A stretch of 64,000 bases of DNA from DATJZG01 sp035499295 (GTDB lineage: Bacteria; Myxococcota; Myxococcia; Myxococcales; Anaeromyxobacteraceae). Under the pieces are notes generated by a model. It ran no database searches. It saw only the letters and a program-made list of their open reading frames with translations, and was not told the DNA's origin. The position numbers and the translations under genes were made by a program. The stretch is from positions 1-64,000 of the forward strand of contig DATJZG010000018.1 in NCBI GenBank assembly GCA_035499295.1, in the 5' to 3' direction. This document shows, piece by piece, positions 41,450-48,982 of this stretch (position 1 is its first letter; the number at the start of each line of letters is the position of its first letter).

Positions 41450-42734
41450 GCGCGGCCTCCCCGGCCCTCCGGCCCCCGTCCGCTGCCTCGGCGCCGGTCG
41501 CCGCCCGGGCGACCTCCCCGGCCGCGAAGAGGCCGGGCACGGCGGTCCGCCCCGACGGGTCGACCTCCGGCAGGAAGGCCCCGGCCGCCTCGTCCCAGCG
41601 CACCGGCACGCCGAGCGCCCGGAGCGCCTCGGCTGCGGGCACGGGGGGGCGCGCCTCGGCGACAGAGTCGCATTCGAGCCTCTCTCCTCCGCGGAGGAGG
41701 AGGCCTCGCACCCGGAGCCGCCCGAGCGCCCTCGCCACCTCGCCGCGGGCGCTCTCCACGGCCATCCCGGCGCCGCGGAGCCGGTCCGCCAAAGCCTCGG
41801 CCTCCGGCCCCTCTCCCACGACCGCGGCGCGCCTCCCCGCGAGGACCCCGTGCTCCGTGAGCGCGACCGCGAGGGCGCGACCGGCGAAGACGCCAGGAAG
41901 GTCGCCGCTCTCGAAGGCGGGGGGCGAGGAGACGCCGCCGGTGCAGACGACGATGTGGGCGGCGCGCACGAGCCGGGCGCGCTCCGGCGCTCCCCGGGCG
42001 AGGAGCAGGCAGGCGGGAGTCCCCCCGTCGGTGAAGAGCCCGGCGAGCGCGGTCGACCTCGCCACCTCCCCGCCCGCGCGCTCCACCGCCGAGGCGACCT
42101 CCTCGGCCCAGGAGAGGTCGGGGTCGCCCGGGAGGTCGAGCCGGGCGCGGAGCCGGCCCCCGAGCCGCTCCGCGCGCTCGACGAGGAGCAGCCGCCTCGC
42201 GCCGCGCGCGAGCGCCTCGGCCGCGCCCAGGCCTGCGGGGCCCGCGCCCAGGACGAGGGCGTCGAAGCGCTCCTCGGTCGCCGGGGGGGGCTCGGAGCCG
42301 GCGGAGTCCGGCAGGCGGCCCAGCCCCGCGAGCCGGCGCGAGACGCCCACCATGACCCGGTTCACCAGGGCGGGCCGGGTGAGCATGTGGTGTACGTCGA
42401 GGCCGCCGGGCGCGAGCCAGTCGATGGCTCCGAGTGCGTCGTGGGCGGCGCTCGGCCAGGCGTTCTGCGTCTCCACTCGCATTCCGTCTCGGCAGGGCGT
42501 CTCGCAGGCCCGCAGGTTGGGGACGCCGTCCACGCGGACGAGGCAGCTCCCGCAGTTGCCGGCGAGGCAGTAGGGCCCGCGTGGGCGGTGGTACTTGTAG
42601 CTGCGGGAGAGGAGCGGGCGCCCGGCCGCGACGAGGGCCACGGCGAGGCTCTCCCCGTGGCGCGCCGGCACCGCGCGCCCGTCGACGAGGAGCGCGCAGT
42701 CGGGCGCGAATCGCGGGTCTGGGAGGCGGGGCAT
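41442..42734 (-). CDS. SoxA-like subunit: plant-type [2Fe-2S] plus FAD/NAD domain
   Basis: 430 residues. N-terminal [2Fe-2S] ferredoxin-like fold with C56, C61, C64, C77 (YCLAGNCGSCLVRVDG, LRACETP), preceded by the SoxA marker SYKYHRPRG, then NAWPSAAHDALGAIDWL. A Rossmann FAD site (LVLGAGPAGLGAAEAL) and IVVCTGGVSSPPAFESGDLPGVF follow. It equals the front half of sarcosine oxidase alpha; the folate-binding second half is absent. ATG 42734 is chosen, as the sequence before it is Arg/Pro-rich filler. It overlaps the BFD-DAO gene by 8 bases, so the two should form one complex. Confidence 0.85.
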   Translation of the reverse strand: MPRLPDPRFAPDCALLVDGRAVPARHGESLAVALVAAGRPLLSRSYKYHRPRGPYCLAGNCGSCLVRVDGVPNLRACETPCRDGMRVETQNAWPSAAHDALGAIDWLAPGGLDVHHMLTRPALVNRVMVGVSRRLAGLGRLPDSAGSEPPPATEERFDALVLGAGPAGLGAAEALARGARRLLLVERAERLGGRLRARLDLPGDPDLSWAEEVASAVERAGGEVARSTALAGLFTDGGTPACLLLARGAPERARLVRAAHIVVCTGGVSSPPAFESGDLPGVFAGRALAVALTEHGVLAGRRAAVVGEGPEAEALADRLRGAGMAVESARGEVARALGRLRVRGLLLRGGERLECDSVAEARPPVPAAEALRALGVPVRWDEAAGAFLPEVDPSGRTAVPGLFAAGEVARAATGAEAADGGRRAGEAALG

Positions 42735-42797
42735 GGGTCGCCGTGGACGCGGCCGAGGATAGCCCCGGCGAGCGGCCCCCGGCACGAAAAGTGAGCG

Positions 42798-43226
42798 CTA
42801 CCCGTCCGGCCCCTTCTCGGGCGGAACGCGGCCGCCCTGGCCCGCGCTCGCCGGGTGCGCGTCGCCCGCCGAGGGCGGCGGAGAAGCGGGATCTCCCGTC
42901 CCTCGCTCTGTGGACGGGTCGAGGAAGTCGATCACCTTGCCGTCGACGAGGACCGCCTCCCGGCCCTCCCCGGGACTGCCCCAGGTCCAGCGCTCGTACA
43001 CGACTCCCGACGACGGGGAGGGGAAGGTCCGGGTCGTGGAGGGTTCCCCCCAGGCCTCGCGGAGCGCGGCGGCGCCGAGCCCGACCGTCACCGGGGCGAC
43101 CGGAGCAGGCGCTCGGGCGACCGTGCCGCCGGCCGGCGCCGGAGCCTTCGGGGGCGGGGGCGGGGCGTGCGCGGCGCAAGCGGCGAGCCACAGGGCGAGG
43201 AGGGCAGGGGCGCGCGGTTGTGGCAC
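42798..43226 (-). CDS. Small Pro-rich predicted lipoprotein
   Basis: 142 residues from GTG 43226. The start VPQPRAPALLALWLAACAAH gives a compact lipobox (Cys17). The middle is Pro/Ala-rich; a conserved-looking core GLGAAALREAWGEPS, VYERWTWG and AVLVDGKVIDFLDP resembles the BamE/SmpA 'G-x-P' fold, where a Trp follows. GTG 43226 is preferred to the in-frame ATG 43238, because that ATG lies inside a perfect TATAAT -10 and the GTG keeps a proper signal peptide. Exported by inference. No partner identified. Confidence 0.65.
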   Translation of the reverse strand: MPQPRAPALLALWLAACAAHAPPPPPKAPAPAGGTVARAPAPVAPVTVGLGAAALREAWGEPSTTRTFPSPSSGVVYERWTWGSPGEGREAVLVDGKVIDFLDPSTERGTGDPASPPPSAGDAHPASAGQGGRVPPEKGPDG

Positions 43227-43232
43227 GGGCTT

Positions 43233-43255
43233 GCCCATTATATGGGCTCGCCGTG
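43233..43255. promoter_or_regulatory. Symmetric divergent promoter with overlapping -10 elements
   Basis: GCCCAT-TAT-ATGGGC (43233-43247) is a palindrome that reads TATAAT on the minus strand (43242 to 43237, 10 bases from GTG 43226) and TATATG on the plus strand (43239-43244, 8 bases from GTG 43253). Both genes would be leaderless or nearly so. Confidence 0.5.
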
Positions 43256-44200
43256 CCGGTGCTCTTCGTCTTCGTGGACGGCGTCGGGGCGGGGTCGCCC
43301 GACCCGGCCGTGAACCCGCTCGCGCGAGGCGACTTCCTTCTCTCCCGCTTCGCCGACGGCTCGGGCGCTCCGCTGCCCCGCGGAGGTCGGGCCGCCCTCG
43401 CCGATGCCTGCCTGGGCGTGGCCGGCCGCCCCCAGTCCGCCACCGGCCAGAGCACGATCCTGTCGGGAGAGAACGCCGCGGCCGCCGTCGGCGGCCACCT
43501 CCTCGGCTTCCCGAACGCCCGCCTGCGCGCCTGGCTCGAGCCGCGCTCGCTGTTCCGGGCCCTCCGCGCCGACGGGCGCGGGAGCGGCTTCGCGAACGCC
43601 TTCCCGGTCGCGCACCTGCGGGCGCTCGGGTTCCCCGCCGACGGCGAGGCCGAGTTCGACCCGGAGTTGGTGCGGCGGAGGGCGCGCGCCTCCGCCACGA
43701 CCGTGGCCTTCGCCGCGGGGGGCGGGCGATTCTCCACCTGGGGTGACGCGCGGGCCGGACGGGCCCTCACCCACGACATCACCGGCGTGCGCGCGAACGC
43801 CTACGGCGCGGGGATCCCGAAGCGCGAACCGGAGGAGGCGGCCGAGATCCTCTTCGGCCTGTCGGCGGGAAGGGACCTCACCCTCTTCGAGTTCTTCGAG
43901 ACCGACGAGGCCGGCCACGCGCGGTCGATGGAGCGGGCGGTCGAGGTCCTGGGACGCCTCGACCGCATGCTGCGGGCGCTCGTCGCCGGGCTCGGGCAGG
44001 AGGACTCCCTCGTCGTGGCGAGCGACCACGGGAACCTGGAGGACGTCTCGCACCGCAACCACACCTGCAACCCGGTCCCGGTGCTGGGCTTCGGGCGGGC
44101 CGCCTCCAGGCTGGGAGAGGTGAGGGACCTGACCGGGATCGCCCCCCTGTTGCGGAGCCTGGCGGCGGGCGGAGCGCGCCCGCCCGGCGGCGGGGCCTAG
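43253..44200 (+). CDS. Alkaline-phosphatase/phosphoglycerate-mutase superfamily metalloenzyme
   Basis: 315 residues. The metal sites of the superfamily are visible: D9 in LFVFVDGVGAG, the nucleophile region SATGQSTILSGENAAA, and SDHGNLEDVSHRNHT (about 258-272) with Asp, His and His ligands. Relatives include phosphopentomutase and cofactor-independent phosphoglycerate mutase; this one is short, lacking the cap of PGM, so the exact substrate is open. GTG 43253 follows a -10-like TATATG by 8 bases. Converges on the tldD-like gene with a 4-base overlap. Confidence 0.75.
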   Translation: MPVLFVFVDGVGAGSPDPAVNPLARGDFLLSRFADGSGAPLPRGGRAALADACLGVAGRPQSATGQSTILSGENAAAAVGGHLLGFPNARLRAWLEPRSLFRALRADGRGSGFANAFPVAHLRALGFPADGEAEFDPELVRRRARASATTVAFAAGGGRFSTWGDARAGRALTHDITGVRANAYGAGIPKREPEEAAEILFGLSAGRDLTLFEFFETDEAGHARSMERAVEVLGRLDRMLRALVAGLGQEDSLVVASDHGNLEDVSHRNHTCNPVPVLGFGRAASRLGEVRDLTGIAPLLRSLAAGGARPPGGGA

Positions 44201-45927
44201 CGGCCCGGATGGGCGCTCTCGGCGGAGGGCGCCGGCAGGAGAGGGCCCCGCTCGCCGGAGTGCGAGGTGCGCTGCAACTCGATCTCCGACACCAGCACGG
44301 CCGGGGCGATCGTCGACACCGGGACGTACCCGCTCTCCGCGCCGCAGTAGCCGTTGAAGACGCGCGTCTCGTCCCCGGTGGCGATCACCTTGTTCACCGC
44401 CGCGAGCGGGGTCCCGACGAGTTCCACGCCGCGCACCAGCTCCTCGCGCCCGGTCTCGACGTCGACGCGGTACACGAGCCGCGGAGTCCCCTTGAATGCC
44501 TGGTAGCCGAGGGTGGCGGTGTTGGTGTTGCCGCTCGAGATGTCCCGCACGAGGAGGCCGTAGGGCTTGCCCTGGCGGCGCGCCTCGGCAAGGAGCAGGC
44601 GCCTCAGCTCCTCCATGGGCACCCGCCGGGTGGAGGCGACGACGAGGTTCGCCATGCGCGCCACCGGGGGTGCCCCGCCGTGGCCGCGGGCGTGCCCGTT
44701 CGAGCGCGTGAAGGGCTTCACCGGCTTGCGGGAGAGCAGGTAGCCCTCGAGCCGCCCGTCCTTCACCAGCTCGGCCCGCTGGGCCGGCACCCCCTGGTCG
44801 TCGAAGGCGTAGGAACCGTTCAGGGAACGGCCGGCCGCCGAGGCGAGGGTGGGGTCGTCGGCCACCTCCAGGAAGGAGGGGAGCACGAGCTTACCGAGCT
44901 GTCCCTTGAACGTCCGGCCTTCCTGGTCGTCCTCCTGGCGGTCGCCCTCGAGGCGGTGGCCCACCGCCTCGTGGAAGAGGACCCCGGTGGCCTCGGGGAA
45001 GAGGATGGCCGGCCCGATATAGGGATCGAGCGCCGGGGCCGCGCGCAGGAGGACGAGCTCGGCAGCGAGTCGCCTCGCCTCGGCGCGGAGCTCCGCGGGC
45101 CCGGGGAGCTCCTCCTGGGTCCGGCCGTACCAGTCGCGGGAGTTCTCGAGGAGCTCGCCGTCGGGGGCGCGCGCCAGCGCCTGCAGGTGGATCCCGTAGA
45201 GCGCCCCCTCGGTGACGAGCGCGGTCCCCTCGCTCGAGGTGAACCAGCGGACCTGCTTCTCCGCGTCGACCTTCATGGTGGCGTCGAAGATCCCCGGCTC
45301 GTCCCGCAGGAGCGCGGTGACCTCGCGCACCTCGCGCCGCCAGCGATCCCGGTCGAAGGCGAAGGGGAGAGGCAGGTCGACGTGCCGGTGGGGCTCCTCG
45401 CGGCTGAAGCTCGGCGACCGCTCCTCCCCCTCCGGACGGTAGACGCCCTTCCCGCGCTTCTTGAACCAGCTCGAGAGCGCCTCCTTGTACTTCTCGTCGG
45501 TGAGGAGCCAGAGGGTGTTGCGGAGCGCCATGGGGTCGTCGTCGAGGGGGGCGTCGCGGGGGGCCGCCCAGGCGGGCGCGTCCCCCACGAAGAAGGCCGG
45601 CGCGTCCTCTCCGCCGGAGCTGTCGAGGTCATAGCTCCCCACGCGCACGTCGACCGAGACCCGCCGGTCCCGCCGGTCCCGGTCCTCCGTCACTGCGCCG
45701 TGGCGTCCCGAGACCTGGAGCGAGTGGACCTCGCGGAGCTGGTAGGACGCGAAGTAGGGCGCCTCGTACCCCGGCAGGCGGAGGCGCTCCATGGCCCGGG
45801 CGAGCTCGGAGGACATGGCGTCGAGGAGCGCGAGCCGCCGGTCGCCGGGAGGCGTGGAGCCGGGCGGGGGCGGGGCGGAGGAGCCGGAGGCGAGGAGGGC
45901 AGCGAGGAAGGCGGCGGAAGCGTTCAC
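44197..45927 (-). CDS. Exported TldD/PmbA-family metalloprotease-like protein
   Basis: 576 residues. The C-terminal half is TldD-like: the metal motif H319-EAVG-H323 (LFHEAVGHRLEGD), DDQGVPAQRAELVKDGRLEGYL, NGHARGHGG and MANLVVAS. TldD/TldE normally act in the cytosol (for example on microcin B17 and CcdA); here the N-terminus (FLAALLASGSSAPPPPG) looks like a signal peptide, so it may act outside. No PmbA/TldE partner is adjacent. GTG start; TAGACT lies 6 bases before it. The substrate is unknown. Confidence 0.85.
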   Translation of the reverse strand: MNASAAFLAALLASGSSAPPPPGSTPPGDRRLALLDAMSSELARAMERLRLPGYEAPYFASYQLREVHSLQVSGRHGAVTEDRDRRDRRVSVDVRVGSYDLDSSGGEDAPAFFVGDAPAWAAPRDAPLDDDPMALRNTLWLLTDEKYKEALSSWFKKRGKGVYRPEGEERSPSFSREEPHRHVDLPLPFAFDRDRWRREVREVTALLRDEPGIFDATMKVDAEKQVRWFTSSEGTALVTEGALYGIHLQALARAPDGELLENSRDWYGRTQEELPGPAELRAEARRLAAELVLLRAAPALDPYIGPAILFPEATGVLFHEAVGHRLEGDRQEDDQEGRTFKGQLGKLVLPSFLEVADDPTLASAAGRSLNGSYAFDDQGVPAQRAELVKDGRLEGYLLSRKPVKPFTRSNGHARGHGGAPPVARMANLVVASTRRVPMEELRRLLLAEARRQGKPYGLLVRDISSGNTNTATLGYQAFKGTPRLVYRVDVETGREELVRGVELVGTPLAAVNKVIATGDETRVFNGYCGAESGYVPVSTIAPAVLVSEIELQRTSHSGERGPLLPAPSAESAHPGR

Positions 45928-45963
45928 CTCCGAAGTCTAGCCGAGGCCGCCCCGGCCCGCCGC

Positions 45964-46098
45964 GAAGGGCCCTTCTGCCCCCGGGATCCCGGCGTCCTCG
46001 GGTCCGCAGGGGCGGGAGCGGGCCCGCTCCGAGGGGGCTCGCGTCGCCCGGGGGCGACGGGATTCACTCACCGTCCAGGCCGGCGCTCGCCGCCGGCC
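45964..46098. other. String of five palindromes/hairpins between two divergent genes
   Basis: Within 135 bases: GAAGGGCCCTTC (45964-45975), CCGGGATCCCGG (45981-45992), GGAGCGGGCCCGCTCC (46015-46030), CGTCGCC/GGCGACG (46042-46059) and GGCCGGCG/CGCCGGCC (46078-46098); the last belongs to a terminator. No protein-coding frame with a ribosome site is visible here. It may be a structured non-coding RNA or a regulatory array; that is an inference. Confidence 0.4.
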
Positions 46099-46103
46099 TT
46101 TTT
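46078..46103 (+). terminator. Rho-independent terminator upstream of the kinase gene
   Basis: A perfect 8-bp stem GGCCGGCG/CGCCGGCC with a 5-base loop CTCGC, followed by TTTTT. It points into the kinase gene, ending 37 bases before its start, where no plus-strand protein gene precedes it within 1.8 kb. It therefore ends either an unannotated transcript or read-through from the phosphomutase-like gene. Confidence 0.75.
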
Positions 46104-46124
46104 CCCCATCGCGCCCGCCTCGTC

Positions 46125-46130
46125 TACAAT
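46125..46130 (+). promoter_or_regulatory. Candidate -10 of a leaderless promoter for the Ser/Thr kinase
   Basis: TACAAT, 9 bases before the GTG start, just beyond a terminator. A good match to TATAAT. With no room for a ribosome site, a leaderless transcript is implied. Confidence 0.5.
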
Positions 46131-46139
46131 CGGCGGACG

Positions 46140-47648
46140 GTGCGGCGCCTCGGAAAGTACCGGCTCCTCGCCCCGATCGCATCGGGGGGCATGGCGGAGG
46201 TATGGCTCGCCGAGGTGTCCGGGCCCGCCGGCTTCGTGAAGCAGGTCGCGCTCAAGCTCGTGCGTGCCGACCGCGGCGAGGACCCGGAGATGGTGCGGAT
46301 GTTCATCCAGGAAGCGAACCTGGCCTCGCGCCTGCACCACGCCAACATCGTGCACGTCTTCGACTTCGACCTCATCGAGGGCCGCTACGCCATCGCCATG
46401 GAGCTCGTGCACGGGAGGACCCTGCGCGCCGTGCTCGATCGCTGTCGGGAGACGGGCATCCGCTTCGGACTCTCGCGCTCGGTCCACGTGGCGGCGGAGC
46501 TGGCGAAGGCCCTGGCCTACGCTCATCGCCCGGTGGAGGAGGGCGGCGTGGCGGGCATCGTGCACCGGGACGTCTCGCCCCAGAACGTGCTCGTCTCCTT
46601 CGAGGGGGAGGTGAAGCTCGCCGACTTCGGGATCGCGCGAGCGCAGGACGCCGTCGGGCTCACGAACCCGGGAACGATGAAGGGCAAGGTCGGCTACATG
46701 CCCCCGGAACAGTGGCGCGGCGGGCCCATCGACGGCCGGGTGGACGTGTTCGCCCTCGGGGTGGTCCTGTGGGAGATGTGCGCCGGCCGCCGGCTCTTCG
46801 CAAGGGAGAACGAGCCCGCCACGCTCGCGGCCGTGGAGGAGGCGCACGTCTCGCCGCCCTCGGCCTGGAACGAGGAGGCCTCGCCCGAGCTCGACCGGCT
46901 CGTCCTCGCGGCGCTGGAGCGCGATCGGGAGCGCCGGATGGCCTCGGCGGCGGAGATGGCCCAGGCGCTCGCCGGGATCCGGATGAAGCTCTCGCGCACC
47001 CCCGAGGACCACGACCTTCGCCCCTTGATGCGCCGGCTCTGGCCGGCGGAGGACATGCGCCCGCCCTTGGCGGCAGCCGCGGAACCCGAGGAGGGAGGGA
47101 GGGCCTCGGCCGCTGGGCGGTCCGGCCGGGCCGGTCGCTGGCTCCTCGCGGGAGCCGCCGCGCTCGCGCTCGCGGTGGGCGCCCTCGCGCTTCTCTGGCT
47201 CGCTGCGCCGGCGCCGCCGCCCCGGCCCGTCGCCTCGTCGCCGGTCGCGCCGGCTCCGGCTCCGGCGGAGCAGGGGAGGGGAGGGGCCTTAGCTGCCGCC
47301 GCGGCCCCCGCGCCGGCCCCGGGCGACGAGGCCGCCCCGGCGGGGCCTCCCCCGGCACCGCCTGCGCGCCGCCCCGCGCCCGCGGTGGTGCGCGGCGCGA
47401 GCGACCGCCTGGGCGGGCTCCCGGTCCCGGACGTCGCCTCTGGCGAGGGCGTGCTCTTCGTGAACACGGTTCCCTGGGCGGAGGTCTCGGTCGACGGCCA
47501 GACGGCCGGGGACACCCCGCGGGAGCTGCGCCTCTCCGCCGGCAAGCACCGCCTCAGGCTCCGGCATCCCACCCTGGGAAGCGTGGAGCGTTTGCTCGAG
47601 GTCAAGGCGGGCGAGCGCGTCCGCTTCGAGCCCCCGCTCCAGCGGTGA
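46140..47648 (+). CDS. Transmembrane Ser/Thr protein kinase with PEGA domain
   Basis: 502 residues. Kinase domain about 1-280: glycine loop IASGGMAEVWLAE, catalytic lysine K39 (QVALKLV), HRDVSPQNV (142-150, D144 catalytic), DFG at 162-164, YMPPEQW, and DVFALGVVLWEMCAG. This HRDVSPQN type is common in myxobacteria. A Pro/Ala linker surrounds a membrane helix (about 337-360, WLLAGAAALALAVGALALLW), then a second Pro-rich stretch, and a C-terminal PEGA domain (LFVNTVPWAEVSVDGQTAG). All the catalytic residues are intact. The signal is unknown. Confidence 0.93.
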   Translation: MRRLGKYRLLAPIASGGMAEVWLAEVSGPAGFVKQVALKLVRADRGEDPEMVRMFIQEANLASRLHHANIVHVFDFDLIEGRYAIAMELVHGRTLRAVLDRCRETGIRFGLSRSVHVAAELAKALAYAHRPVEEGGVAGIVHRDVSPQNVLVSFEGEVKLADFGIARAQDAVGLTNPGTMKGKVGYMPPEQWRGGPIDGRVDVFALGVVLWEMCAGRRLFARENEPATLAAVEEAHVSPPSAWNEEASPELDRLVLAALERDRERRMASAAEMAQALAGIRMKLSRTPEDHDLRPLMRRLWPAEDMRPPLAAAAEPEEGGRASAAGRSGRAGRWLLAGAAALALAVGALALLWLAAPAPPPRPVASSPVAPAPAPAEQGRGGALAAAAAPAPAPGDEAAPAGPPPAPPARRPAPAVVRGASDRLGGLPVPDVASGEGVLFVNTVPWAEVSVDGQTAGDTPRELRLSAGKHRLRLRHPTLGSVERLLEVKAGERVRFEPPLQR

Positions 47649-47705
47649 AGTAGCCCCATAGCCCCAAACGAGGGTCGGCCCGGTTTCGGGTGACTCCGAA
47701 ACCCG

Positions 47706-47764
47706 TTGACATGATCCATTCAATGTACTAGCTTTGAAATTGGACATTCTGAATATACTTTTAA
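47706..47764 (+). promoter_or_regulatory. AT-rich control region with inverted repeat, upstream of MerR-like gene
   Basis: This stretch is strikingly AT-rich for the window. TATACT at 47754-47759 is 5 bases before ATG 47765, and TTGACA, a consensus -35, lies at 47706-47711 but too far for that -10. ATTCAATGT (47718-47726) and ACATTCTGAAT (47744-47754) form an imperfect inverted repeat with 17 bases between, a likely operator for autoregulation. Confidence 0.55.
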
Positions 47765-48328
47765 ATGGATTTTCTCCTCCCCCCGCACGAGATCGAACGC
47801 CTGGAGCGCGAACGCGCCGCCGGCGTCACCAGTCGCGAGGTGGTGAGGCTTTTCGAGGCGAAGGGAGCGCGGCTCTCGGAGTCCACCTTCCGGAAGTACG
47901 TCCAGGTCGGCCTCTTGCCGCGCAGCCGCCGCGTGGGGCGCAAGGGCAAGCACACCGGGTCGACCGGGCTCTACCCCGTCGAGGTGCTGCGCCGCATCAA
48001 CCTCATCAAGCGGATGATGGCGGAGGGAGTGACGCTCGAAGAGATTCGCGGGAGCTTCGTCGCGCTCAAGAACCGGCTCGAGGATGTCGAGCACGAGTTC
48101 GCGTCGCTCCTGACCGACCTGTCGCGCAAGGCGCGCGAGCACCCGGGGCGAAAGGAGATGGAGGGCGAGCTCGTCCGGGCTCGGCGGGAGGTGCGAAGGG
48201 CGCTCGGGCGGATCGAGCGGGTCGGCGGCCGCATCGCCACCGTGCCTCCGCGCGGGCGCGAGGCGGAGTGGGGAGCGGGCGCGAGTGGCGGCGAACCGGT
48301 CGGAAGGGGAAGGGAGGCGTCGGGATGA
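47765..48328 (+). CDS. MerR-like transcriptional regulator
   Basis: 187 residues. An N-terminal helical segment (PPHEIERLERERAAGVTSREVV) leads into a winged helix: ESTFRKYVQVGLLPRSRRVG, then GSTGLYPVEVLRRINLIKRMMAEGVTLEEI in two pieces, typical of the MerR recognition-wing-helix layout. A coiled coil follows (ALKNRLEDVEHEFASLLTDL, SRKAREHPGRKEMEGELVRA), then a Gly/Arg-rich tail. The ligand is unknown; no Cys cluster is present. ATGA overlap with the next gene, which it probably partners. An AT-rich inverted repeat upstream suggests autoregulation. Confidence 0.75.
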   Translation: MDFLLPPHEIERLERERAAGVTSREVVRLFEAKGARLSESTFRKYVQVGLLPRSRRVGRKGKHTGSTGLYPVEVLRRINLIKRMMAEGVTLEEIRGSFVALKNRLEDVEHEFASLLTDLSRKAREHPGRKEMEGELVRARREVRRALGRIERVGGRIATVPPRGREAEWGAGASGGEPVGRGREASG

Positions 48329-48888
48329 GCGAGGCGAAGCAGTGGAAGGACGAGAGCGATCCGGGCGGAGCGGAGCAGGTCCCCGTCTTGCGAAACCAGG
48401 CCGCGGCTCCGGGGGAGAACGAGCTGGAGGGGAAGAGGGGCCGTCGCCGGTCGAAGACCATGTCCCGCAAGGAGATTGCCCGGGAGCTGCGGCGGCAGCG
48501 GGCCACCGGCGTCATCGACCCCGAGCTCGAGGAGGTCATCCGCGAGGTGGAGGCGGCGCGACCGCGCACCCGGGCAGACTGCGTCGGCGCGCCGCGGCCG
48601 TGCATGTTCATCTCCTGCAAGCACCACCTCTACCTGGACGTGAACCCCTCCACCGGCTCCATCAAGCTGAACTTCCCCGACAAGGAGATCTGGGAGATGG
48701 AGGAGACCTGCGCCCTCGACGTCGCCGACCGGGGCGGGATCACCCTGGAAGAGGTGGGGACCATCATGAACCTCACCCGGGAGCGGATCCGCCAGGTGGA
48801 GACGCGCGGCCTGCTCAAGCTGCGCGCCATGGCGGAGGACGAGCCCCGCGCTCGCCTCGGGAACGACGTCGCCGGCGACGACTTCTAA
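48325..48888 (+). CDS. Sigma-70 region 4-like DNA-binding protein with Cys/His motif
   Basis: 187 residues. C-terminal helix-turn-helix GITLEEVGTIMNLTRERIRQ, then VETRGLLKLRAMAEDE, is a close copy of sigma factor region 4.2, which binds -35 elements. No regions 2 or 3 are present, so it is not a full sigma factor. Before the HTH lies CVGAPRPCMFISCKHHLYLD, a Cys/His cluster (C-x6-C-x4-C-x-HH), and a further Cys in MEETCALDV; this could bind zinc or an iron-sulfur cluster. Function is unknown; it may be a promoter-recognition accessory or a sensor. Coupled to the MerR-like gene. Confidence 0.75.
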   Translation: MSEAKQWKDESDPGGAEQVPVLRNQAAAPGENELEGKRGRRRSKTMSRKEIARELRRQRATGVIDPELEEVIREVEAARPRTRADCVGAPRPCMFISCKHHLYLDVNPSTGSIKLNFPDKEIWEMEETCALDVADRGGITLEEVGTIMNLTRERIRQVETRGLLKLRAMAEDEPRARLGNDVAGDDF

Positions 48889-48982
48889 GGAGAGCCGTCC
48901 CGGACCGGGCTGGCCCCCGCCGCCCTTGAAGTCCGGGGCCGCGGGGGCTAGAAAGGGCGCCCTTCTCAACGGAGGTGCCCCC

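Noticed and set aside
43233..43238. ATG 43238 as start of the small lipoprotein
   Set aside because: It lies within the TATAAT element; GTG 43226 gives a normal lipoprotein signal.
46099..46139. The terminator at 46078 as part of the kinase's own mRNA leader
   Set aside because: The -10-like TACAAT is downstream of it, so the kinase mRNA would begin after the terminator.
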